Under the pieces are notes generated by a model, which worked only from the letters and a program-made list of their open reading frames with translations, did not search any database and was not told where the DNA came from. Below, in pieces: positions 24,797-32,044 of a DNA stretch of 38,034 nt. The position numbers and the translations under genes are program-made. Where the stretch lies: positions 1-38,034 of the forward strand of contig JASLMK010000059.1 in assembly GCA_030746555.1 (NCBI GenBank). Reading direction: 5' to 3'. The DNA comes from Planctomycetota bacterium (lineage in GTDB: Bacteria; Planctomycetota; UBA1135; GCA-002686595). How positions within the stretch are numbered: the stretch's first letter is position 1; the number at the start of each line of letters is the position of its first letter.

Positions 24797-26730
24797 TGTC
24801 TCTCCTTGGCAACATGCACCGCGCAACCGGTGGGAGGGCGACGAACGGGGTCCGGGAAACGGACCTTCGGATCCAGGCGTTGCTCGCATCCGGTCTGCTC
24901 CTCTCGCTCGCCGCCTGCGGGGACTCGGTCTCCAACATCACCCCCGGCACCGCCCCCCCCGGAGAGCCCCCCCCCGCGACCGGATCGATCGGGGATCTCG
25001 TCTGGAACGATCTGAATCAGGACGGTCTGATCGACACGGGAGAGCCGGGCATCGAAGGCGTCCGTGTGATCCTCGAAGCGTCCGAGGGCGTAGTCCTCGA
25101 CGAGACGATCACGAGCTCAGGCGGTGCGTATGTGATCGAGGGCATCGAGGCCGGCACCTACACCGTGCGCGTGGACGAGACCACCCTGCCCCCCGACTTC
25201 GTCGCCTCTCCATGTGACGTGGGCGGCAACGACGCCCTCGACAGCGACTGCAGTCCGGTCACCGTCGTCCTGCCCGAGGATGACTCGGAGATCACCGACG
25301 TCGATTTCGGCTACTTCTCCCTCGAGGTGGGGACCATCGGCGATCTGGTCTGGTTCGACGAGGACCGCGACGGTCTCCAGGGCGCCGGCGAACCCGGGAT
25401 CGAGGACGTCGGCGTCGTCCTGCGCGACGACGCCACGGGCGAAGTCGTCCAGACGACCACCACGACGGAGGCCGGCGCCTACACGTTCCAGGGCCTGGCC
25501 CCCGGGCTCTACCTCGTCGAGATCGACGCCGAGTCGGTGCCGCCGGGGTTCTTCGTCACCGACTGTGAGATCGGTGGCGACGAGACTCAGGACTCCAACT
25601 GCCTTCCCGCGCTCGTGGAGATCACCGCGGAGGCCTCCGTCGACCCGACGATCGACTTCGGCTACCAGTCGCCCTTCGAGGGCCAGATCGGTGACTTCGT
25701 CTGGAACGACCTCGACGAGGACGGCACCCAGGACCCGGAGGAGCCGGGACTGCCCTTCGTCCGCATGCTGCTCTTCGACGACGTGGGCGTGAAGATCCAG
25801 AAGGTCACGGCCGACGAGAACGGGCGCTACCTGTTCGTGGGGTTGGGGGCGGGCGACTACAGCGTCGCCGTCCGAGAGGCGAGCGTGCCCGATGCCCTCG
25901 TCCCGACCCTGTGCGACTTCGGGGACGACGACGAGCTCGACAGCGAGTGCAGCCCGGCCCCGGTGAGCCTGGCCACCGACGGGTCCATCGACCTGAGCAT
26001 CGACTTCGGCTACACGAGCCAGTCACCCTGCCGCGCGACCATCGGTGACTTCGTGTGGTTCGACGCCAACTGCAACGGCCTTCAGGACCAAGGCGAGCCG
26101 GGGCTGGAGTACATCCGTGTCGTCCTGCACGACATGGAGGGCAACGTCCTGGAGCGCGCGATCACGGACTCGACCGGCTGGTACGAGTTCGTCTACGTGT
26201 GCCCCGGCGACTACATCGTGACGATCGACACCTCCTACCTGCCTCCCGACTACGTGGCGACCGAGTGCGACGTCGGCGCGGACGACGAGCTGGACTCGGA
26301 GTGCAGCCCGACCTTGGTCGTGATCGACGATCCAGACCAGGCGCTCACCGGCCTCGACTACGGGTTCTGCTCGACCTGCGACGGGACCATCGGGGACTTC
26401 GTCTGGCTCGACGTCGACGGCGACGGGATCCAGCGACCCGGAGAGCCGGGGATCGAGGGCGTCGTCGTGACCCTGGAGGACGAGCTCGGCCAGAGCCTGG
26501 CCCAGGCCACCACCGACGCCGACGGGGAGTACTTCTTCGGCGGTTTGTGCGCGGGGATCTACTTCGTCGAGGTCGATCCCACGAGCCTGGACCCCGGCCT
26601 CGTCGAGACCCTGTGCAATGCCGGCTCGGATCCGACCGAGGACAGCGATTGCGCCCGGGTGACCGTCGAGCTCCTCGATGACACGGCCCGCGACGAGACG
26701 ATCGATTTCGGCTTCGTCGTCGGCCCCTGA
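24796..26730 (+). CDS. Lipoprotein with five SdrD_B-like repeats
   Basis: A 644-residue protein with a lipoprotein signal (LLLSLAACG) and a Pro/Gly linker. Five tandem beta-sandwich repeats of 116-118 residues begin at 24982, 25330, 25681, 26035 and 26383. Each opens with IGDLVW or IGDFVW plus an Asp/Asn-rich loop (such as NDLNQDG, DVDGDG) typical of calcium-binding SdrD_B/Cna-B-like domains. Each carries a Cys pair in C-x(4-5)-D-x(2-4)-DS-x-C. The pairs may form one disulfide per repeat, which is not usual for SdrD_B domains. It lies on the cell surface or outer-membrane leaflet as an adhesin or matrix protein by inference. Start ATG 24796 overlaps the upstream TGA; an ATG at 24814 is an alternative. 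Confidence 0.9.
   Translation: MSLLGNMHRATGGRATNGVRETDLRIQALLASGLLLSLAACGDSVSNITPGTAPPGEPPPATGSIGDLVWNDLNQDGLIDTGEPGIEGVRVILEASEGVVLDETITSSGGAYVIEGIEAGTYTVRVDETTLPPDFVASPCDVGGNDALDSDCSPVTVVLPEDDSEITDVDFGYFSLEVGTIGDLVWFDEDRDGLQGAGEPGIEDVGVVLRDDATGEVVQTTTTTEAGAYTFQGLAPGLYLVEIDAESVPPGFFVTDCEIGGDETQDSNCLPALVEITAEASVDPTIDFGYQSPFEGQIGDFVWNDLDEDGTQDPEEPGLPFVRMLLFDDVGVKIQKVTADENGRYLFVGLGAGDYSVAVREASVPDALVPTLCDFGDDDELDSECSPAPVSLATDGSIDLSIDFGYTSQSPCRATIGDFVWFDANCNGLQDQGEPGLEYIRVVLHDMEGNVLERAITDSTGWYEFVYVCPGDYIVTIDTSYLPPDYVATECDVGADDELDSECSPTLVVIDDPDQALTGLDYGFCSTCDGTIGDFVWLDVDGDGIQRPGEPGIEGVVVTLEDELGQSLAQATTDADGEYFFGGLCAGIYFVEVDPTSLDPGLVETLCNAGSDPTEDSDCARVTVELLDDTARDETIDFGFVVGP
24982..26730 (+). repeat. 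Five tandem about 350-bp coding repeats
   Basis: The units begin at 24982, 25330, 25681, 26035 and 26383, spaced 348, 351, 354 and 348 bp, and the last ends at the stop. Similarity is clearer in protein than in DNA, so the units are old duplications. Confidence 0.85.
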
Positions 26731-26742
26731 GGCGTGTCCCCA

Positions 26743-26756
26743 GGGGTGGGCACCCC
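26743..26756. terminator. Short hairpin between convergent genes
   Basis: GGGGT-GGGC-ACCCC forms a 5-bp stem in the 26-bp gap between the stop at 26730 and the convergent stop at 26757. It has no clear T-run, so a bidirectional terminator is only possible. Confidence 0.3.
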
Positions 26757-28718
26757 CTAGTCGGCGAACCGTCTCTCGAGCTCGATGACCGTCGGCGCTC
26801 CCCCCGGCCCGGCGTCGAGGACCGCCTGGAGGGCGGCGAAGCCGTTCAATGGCGGGCAGTCCAGGCGGTAGGGACCGCGTGATGCCATGAACAGGCGCGC
26901 CCGACCGGGCATCGAGCCGATCATCTCGAGCCCGAAAGGGAGCGCCTCACCGGATGCGTCGGTGATCTCGATCGCACGGAACCACGCCCGCTCCGCGGGA
27001 ATGGGCCAACCCTCGCAGACCAGGCGCAGCTCCAAGGAGTCGCTCCCCTCGAGCGCGATGCTCACCCGTTGGGGGGCGGAGCCCAAGTGGACCCCCTCGC
27101 GCACCCAGGCGAAGTCCTCGTGGAACACCGAGAGCTCCCAAGCGCCGGGGGGCAAGAGGGCATGGAAGACCCCGGTCTCTGGATCGAGCGCGCCGTGGAG
27201 CGGGTCGTAGCGCCCGTCGGATGCGGACGCTCGGAAGGACAGGTCCAGGCCCGCCGAGCGCGCCGAGGTAGCGCCGGCGAGCAGCGGGGAGCCGCTCTCT
27301 CCGACGCGGACGTCGATGGCGAGCTGCGACGGGGGCCCGACGCGCAGGGCGAGGGCCGGCGCACCGGCCTGGCCGACCTCCACTTGCTCGCTCAGGAGCA
27401 CAGCTCCCTCGAGGGGGCCCACCTCGACGGAGTAGAGCCCGGGCACGACGTCGGGAATCTGCCAAGCTCGCACGTCGCCCGCTCCGTCGGGCGCGCCCGC
27501 CTCGCCCACGGAGACCCGACGGTGAGCAGCGTCCTTCGGTTCCCACCTCGCCGTCAGCGAGCCGACCTCGGGTCGCAGGGCCACGAACAGCGGTCCGAGT
27601 CCACGCCACCCCGAGTGCACTTGGAGCGTGCCGCCCACCTCCACCGTCGCGGTCGCGGTCGCCAGGGGATCCAGGTCCAGGTGCAGGGTCGCCCGGCTCC
27701 CGCCGCCTACCACGACCTCGCGCTGGAGCAAGAGCCGTCCCGCGCGCCGGGTGCGCCGCAGCTCGACCTCGTAGCGGCCAGGACCGAGGCCTTCGAATCG
27801 CTGGGGGGAGCCCGCCGCGAGGGTGCGCCGGCTCACGAGCCGGGGCGCATCGTGCCCGTCGAGGGCGTTCACTTGCAACACCGGCCCCGGGGGAGCCTCA
27901 CCGCTCCAGGAGACCTCCAGCTCTCCCGCGCGGCGTAGGGTGATCGTCCTGTCTCCACCGCGTCGGTGGTCGAGGGCGATCCGTACCCACTCGTGCTCGA
28001 CGGCGCCGACCCACCAGATGCGCACGTCATCGCCGCTCAAGGAGCCGATCCTCGGCTCGAAGACGAATGGCGAGTGTTCAAGGGTCGACGGGTCCACGGG
28101 ACCCGATGGTGGGAGCCGCCGGCCGCTGGCGGGAGTCAGGCGCACGCCCGTGAGGTGTTCGCCGGTGGCGGCGTCCTTGACGCGCAGGAAGTGGCTCGCC
28201 GTCCACAGGCAGCCGACTTCGAGCTCTCCTTGTGCGTCGAGGCCGATCGTCTCGGGAAAGGGGTCTCCGCGCCGCGAGCGCAGGACGAAGTTCGAGATGG
28301 AGGCGCGCCCTAGATCCGCTGGGTCGGCCCCCTCGGGCAGCTCCAGCGCGATCTCCCATCGACCGCCGCGCACCTCGACCCTGCGCTGGAGCCCGACCGA
28401 CTCTGATCGGATCCGAAACGACCCGTCCTCCCCGCGGAACTCCATCCCATCCGCCATGCGGGCGACGGCGGTGCCGCGCAGGGTGATCGAGCCGGGAGCG
28501 ACGCTCTCCTCGGCGGCGGCTTCCCTCCGCCCCGATTGGGCGGCCTCCCTTCCCACGACGGAGGGCTCCGCCCCCGAGGGAGGGTCGGGAGTCGGGATGC
28601 CGGGACCCTCTAGCGCCCCGGTGGCTGCGACCGGCTCGGGAACGGGCGACTCCCAGAGGACGGCGGCCATCCAGCAGGCGAGGCCGAGTGCCAAGATCGT
28701 TGCAGTGAGTTTCCGCAT
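26757..28718 (-). CDS. Large membrane-anchored beta-sandwich protein, paralog of the 8450 gene
   Basis: A 653-residue protein with one N-terminal hydrophobic segment (LTATILALGLACWMAAVLW), a Pro/Glu-rich linker and a long beta-rich region. HFLRVKDAATGEHLTGVRLTP corresponds to VVVDAATRAHLSGIEL of the gene at 8450-10402, and both then show an SPFVFEP/SPIFVT segment and a Trp-rich strand. Both therefore look like one planctomycetal family of anchored, extracytoplasmic proteins with carboxypeptidase-regulatory-like folds. The ATG at 28718 is chosen because it directly precedes the membrane segment. It follows the coiled-coil gene by 104 bp on the same strand. Function unknown. Confidence 0.7.
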   Translation of the reverse strand: MRKLTATILALGLACWMAAVLWESPVPEPVAATGALEGPGIPTPDPPSGAEPSVVGREAAQSGRREAAAEESVAPGSITLRGTAVARMADGMEFRGEDGSFRIRSESVGLQRRVEVRGGRWEIALELPEGADPADLGRASISNFVLRSRRGDPFPETIGLDAQGELEVGCLWTASHFLRVKDAATGEHLTGVRLTPASGRRLPPSGPVDPSTLEHSPFVFEPRIGSLSGDDVRIWWVGAVEHEWVRIALDHRRGGDRTITLRRAGELEVSWSGEAPPGPVLQVNALDGHDAPRLVSRRTLAAGSPQRFEGLGPGRYEVELRRTRRAGRLLLQREVVVGGGSRATLHLDLDPLATATATVEVGGTLQVHSGWRGLGPLFVALRPEVGSLTARWEPKDAAHRRVSVGEAGAPDGAGDVRAWQIPDVVPGLYSVEVGPLEGAVLLSEQVEVGQAGAPALALRVGPPSQLAIDVRVGESGSPLLAGATSARSAGLDLSFRASASDGRYDPLHGALDPETGVFHALLPPGAWELSVFHEDFAWVREGVHLGSAPQRVSIALEGSDSLELRLVCEGWPIPAERAWFRAIEITDASGEALPFGLEMIGSMPGRARLFMASRGPYRLDCPPLNGFAALQAVLDAGPGGAPTVIELERRFAD

Positions 28719-28822
28719 CGACGGTGGGCCGTGGTGACGCACCGGATCGTCCTACCCGTGCGCGTGGCGCGGTTACCTTGCGCGTCGCGAGTACCGGCGC
28801 CGGCCGCGGCGGGCCGCGATGC

Positions 28823-29608
28823 TCAAGACGACTTCAGGATCAGGTTCTGTTCGAGGACGCCCTCGAGCAGCTTGCGCTTGAGCGAGGAGGCGCCGTCATC
28901 GCCGGAGAGCCCCCGAAGGTTGCGGTAGCCCGAGCGCAGGCCGGGATCGGCGGCCTCCGCCCGGGCGAGGGCCGCCTCTCTCTCGGCGAGTTGGGCGCTG
29001 AGCTTGGCGATGCGCCGGTCGAACAGCTCGATGCGTCGGTCGCTCTCCTCGTCGACGACCTCCTCGACCCAGCGGCGACCGTCGTGCCAGGCCTCCACGA
29101 CCAGCTCCTCCAGCCCGGCTCGCTGGGTACTCGCGGACGCTCCCTCGCCCTCTGCGTCCGCAAAGAGCGCCCGGACCTTGTCCCGCATGCCCTCGGCGCG
29201 CTCACGTCCGCTCGACTCGAGCTCGCGAGCGATGGCTCGGGCCTGGATCGCTCCGGTGCGGCGCAGGTGGGAGAGCTTCGCGCTCACCTCCTCCAGCTCA
29301 CCGGCGAGGCGGTCTCGCTCGGCACGCACTGCGCTGAGCTCGCTCCCCAGCTCGGCCAAGACCTCGCTGCGGGCCATGCCCCTGACCATCCGACCCTGCT
29401 CCCGCAGCAGCTCGGGCAATCGCTCCCGCACCCGCGCCCGCAGGGCGTCCTGCCAGGCCGTCGCTCCCCCGCGATCGGCGAGGGCGAGGCCCTCGACCAG
29501 GGCCTCGTCGACCACGGCCTGCAGGGCCGCGAGGCGCAGGAGGTTCATCGGCCGCCCGCCGGCGCGGGGTCGCTGCGCGGGGTCGCCGCGCTCGTCGGTG
29601 GGATCCAC
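28823..29608 (-). CDS. Coiled-coil protein of unknown function
   Basis: A 261-residue soluble-looking protein, rich in Glu, Arg, Ala and Leu, with heptad-like stretches at about 95-150 (ELSAVRAERDRLAGELEEVS) and 190-225 (RRIELFDRRIAKLSAQLAE). It has no signal peptide or membrane helix. The GTG at 29608 is chosen because AGGA lies 7 nt upstream; an ATG 20 codons later (MNLLRLAALQ) is the alternative. It is divergent from the membrane coiled-coil/zinc-ribbon gene across 110 bp, so the two may share control. I do not recognise the family. Confidence 0.7.
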   Translation of the reverse strand: MDPTDERGDPAQRPRAGGRPMNLLRLAALQAVVDEALVEGLALADRGGATAWQDALRARVRERLPELLREQGRMVRGMARSEVLAELGSELSAVRAERDRLAGELEEVSAKLSHLRRTGAIQARAIARELESSGRERAEGMRDKVRALFADAEGEGASASTQRAGLEELVVEAWHDGRRWVEEVVDEESDRRIELFDRRIAKLSAQLAEREAALARAEAADPGLRSGYRNLRGLSGDDGASSLKRKLLEGVLEQNLILKSS

Positions 29609-29718
29609 GGACCCATCCTACCATCACGTCCGTGACCGAAGCGGGCCTCCCACACCTGGGGGTCCCTTCCGAGCAGGCGGGACTTCACCGCGGCTGGCAG
29701 TCGCCTAAGATCGGCCCC

Positions 29719-30714
29719 ATGGCACGAATCGTCCCCACCGGACTGAAGTGGATCATCCGCTCCCTGTCCGTGTCGTTGTTCGTCCTCCTCGCCTGGCTCC
29801 TGCAGTTTGCTCTGGGCGACATCGGAGACCTCACCCCGCCGGCCCGCTCGGCGTACCTCGAGCGCCACCTCGACCCACAGCTCCTCCAGCGCGAGCGGGA
29901 CCTCGAGCGGGACCTCGAGGAGAGTGAAGCCGAAGTCGGGCGACACGTGGAAGTCCAGGACACCTTGTTGGCGAGCATGGACGTCGCGCGCGAGACCATG
30001 CAGGAGATGACGGGCCTGCACCGCTTGAGCATCGAGCAGGGCATCCCTCCTTCCCCCGAGCAGGAGGCGGCGCTCGCCGACGCGCAGGGTCGCTTCATCG
30101 CCGCGCAGGAGGCGTTCGAGCAGGCCAACGCACGCATCAGCGAGCTCAACGCCGAGGCCTATCGCGTCTCCGGCGAGCTGGCCGACGCCCAAGAGCGCAT
30201 CGCGGAGCAGCGGGCTCCCGCCGACGAGGCCTACTCCCAGGCGCTGAGCGAGCATCGCTTGAGCGTCGCTGCCTGGAAGCTGGGGTTCATCGTCCCTGTC
30301 TTCGCTGTCGCCGCTTGGTTGTTCTCCCGCTCCCGCGACTCACGCCATGGACCCATCTTCCTGGCCTTCATGCTGGCCTCGTTCTTGCACCTGGGCCTGG
30401 TGATGCACGACACCTTCCCCGAGGAGTACTTCAAGTACATCGCCATCTGCGCCGGGATCGTCGCCGTGCTCGCGTTCCTCTTGCGCGTGCTGCGCTCCGC
30501 CGCTCAGCCCCAGCCCGCGCTGCTGCTCAAGCGCCGGCGCGAGTCCTACTTCAAGGCTCAGTGCCCCGAGTGCGCCTATCCCTTCCCCGACGAACGAGGC
30601 GACACGTTCTACTGTCCCGCCTGCGGCGTCGGCTTGTTCGAGCCGTGTGGCTCGTGTTCCACCAGTCGACACCGCCTCCTGCCGCACTGCCAGAGTTGCG
30701 GCGCCCAAGCCTAG
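29719..30714 (+). CDS. Membrane coiled-coil protein with C-terminal double zinc ribbon
   Basis: A 331-residue protein. One membrane helix near 15-32 is followed by a long coiled coil (about 55-170, with LQRERDLERDLEESEAEV). Three more hydrophobic helices follow (about 187-205, 212-230 and 240-258). A short cytoplasmic tail holds two zinc ribbons: CPEC...CPAC and CGSC...CQSC. The ATG at 29719 is preferred to one at 29632 because it precedes the first helix directly. The layout suggests a sensor or scaffold joining an extracytoplasmic coiled coil to a cytoplasmic zinc module, which is inference. Its stop TAG (30712-30714) is built from the first bases of a repeat element. Confidence 0.78.
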   Translation: MARIVPTGLKWIIRSLSVSLFVLLAWLLQFALGDIGDLTPPARSAYLERHLDPQLLQRERDLERDLEESEAEVGRHVEVQDTLLASMDVARETMQEMTGLHRLSIEQGIPPSPEQEAALADAQGRFIAAQEAFEQANARISELNAEAYRVSGELADAQERIAEQRAPADEAYSQALSEHRLSVAAWKLGFIVPVFAVAAWLFSRSRDSRHGPIFLAFMLASFLHLGLVMHDTFPEEYFKYIAICAGIVAVLAFLLRVLRSAAQPQPALLLKRRRESYFKAQCPECAYPFPDERGDTFYCPACGVGLFEPCGSCSTSRHRLLPHCQSCGAQA

Positions 30715-30790
30715 CCCGGCTGATTCATGAACACGCACACCAGACTTCGCAACCGGCCGTCTTCGACGGCCTCTCGGCCCCTGGCGGCGC
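30713..30790 (+). mobile_element. Truncated MITE-like element (copy B)
   Basis: These 78 bp match 3-80 of the complete copy with one substitution and no indel, then stop abruptly after GGCGGCGC. The right half, including its terminal repeat, is missing. The first bases complete the TAG stop of the upstream gene. The convergent thioredoxin-like gene stops at 30797, only 6 bp beyond the break. Confidence 0.85.
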
Positions 30791-30796
30791 AGCGCG

Positions 30797-32044
30797 TCAG
30801 CGCACGCGCTCCCACTCCAAGGTTCCCTTGGAGGCCGCGGAGTCAGGGGCGGCGCAGTCGATGTGGAGGGCCGGCGCCTCCAGCGGCGCGTCGAGGATGA
30901 ACAGGACGGTCTGCCCGCCCTCGGGATCGCCGGTGCCGGTGACGACCCGCTCACCACAGACCAGGCGTGCCTTCGACAGCGCCGGCGCATCACCCTTCGA
31001 GGCCCTCCAGAGCAGGCGCCAGGTGCCGGCTGTGAGGATTGGCGGCAGGTCCTCGACGATCCAGGTCAGCTTGCCCCCGGCCAAGTGACGCTCCGCCCAG
31101 CCGAAGGCCACGGACGGCCCGCCGTACAGCTCGAGGTACATGCGTCGGCCCGCGATTCCCAACAACCCGTCGGGGGCGCTCCGCCAGGCGGTGCGGAAGG
31201 CCTCGGCGGCCTGCGCGTCGTGTCCCTCCCAGCGCCGGTAGGCGCTGCCCAATGCGAACCACACGGTGGCGCGCTGTTCGTCGGTGTAGGCGGGCTCGGC
31301 GAGCATGGCGCGCAGGCGCTGTTCGGCCGCAGCTCCTTCGCCCGCCTTGGCCTCGTTGGTCGCGTCGCGGACGAGAGCGAACCAGTCCGGGAATCCGACC
31401 TTGGCGGCGGCGCGTCGAGCCTCGTCGGTCTGGATGCTCCGCAGCCGTTCGAGGAGGTCCGGGGCACGCTCCAGGGGCAGCTCGTCGCGGGAGAGCAGGA
31501 GCGCCAGTTCCTCGGCGGTCTCGCCCGCGGCACGCGCCGCCGCAAGCGCACCTTCGAACTCGGCTCGCCGGCGCAGGCAGCCGACGAACTCGAACAGGCA
31601 GACTCGGGCCTTGACGGGATCTCGCGGCAGCTGTGCTCCCTGGCGCGATCCGATGAGCCTCCCTTGGGCGTCGAAGGCGATGAAGGCGGGGTAGGTCACG
31701 AGCCCCGTCCCCTTCCAGCCTTCGTTGCGCAGGTCGTTGGCCGCGCGCGCGGCATCGTCGGGACTCTGGAGGACGTCGACGTCCGAGAGGACCAAACCGG
31801 CCTTCTCGGCCAGGTCGACGAAGAGGCTCGACTCCCAGACTGTCTCCTTCAGGCGCTCGCCAAGCAGGTTCCAGTCGCTGCCGTGGACGAAGACGAGGTG
31901 GGTTGCGGAGCGCTCGCGGGCGAGAGCCGCTCCCTCGCCGAAGGGCAGGGAGCCGGAGTTGCTCGTGCCAGCGGAGAGCGCGGGCACGAGGACGAACGCG
32001 AGGGCGCTCGCCCTCCGACCCCGGTGTGTGAGGAGAGTGCCCAT
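30797..32044 (-). CDS. Thioredoxin-fold protein without the CxxC active site
   Basis: A 415-residue exported protein. A hydrophobic N-terminal segment (ASALAFVLVPALSAG) is a likely signal peptide. The fold is shown by THLVFVHGSDW (48-58) and the cis-proline loop TYPAFIAFDAQGRLIG (Pro119). Where related proteins have WCxxC, this one has W58-N59-L60-L61-G62, so it cannot do disulfide chemistry in the usual way. About 290 residues follow: an alpha-helical, possibly TPR-like region (AYRRWEGHDAQAAEAF), then a beta-rich end. The start overlaps the stop of the transglutaminase-like gene in TGATG, so they are coupled. It is the last gene of the operon starting at 37157. A chaperone-like or binding role is more likely than redox. 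Confidence 0.75.
   Translation of the reverse strand: MGTLLTHRGRRASALAFVLVPALSAGTSNSGSLPFGEGAALARERSATHLVFVHGSDWNLLGERLKETVWESSLFVDLAEKAGLVLSDVDVLQSPDDAARAANDLRNEGWKGTGLVTYPAFIAFDAQGRLIGSRQGAQLPRDPVKARVCLFEFVGCLRRRAEFEGALAAARAAGETAEELALLLSRDELPLERAPDLLERLRSIQTDEARRAAAKVGFPDWFALVRDATNEAKAGEGAAAEQRLRAMLAEPAYTDEQRATVWFALGSAYRRWEGHDAQAAEAFRTAWRSAPDGLLGIAGRRMYLELYGGPSVAFGWAERHLAGGKLTWIVEDLPPILTAGTWRLLWRASKGDAPALSKARLVCGERVVTGTGDPEGGQTVLFILDAPLEAPALHIDCAAPDSAASKGTLEWERVR

Noticed and set aside
24982..26730. Repeats as a CRISPR array
   Set aside because: The units are about 350 bp, in frame, diverged in DNA and encode protein domains.
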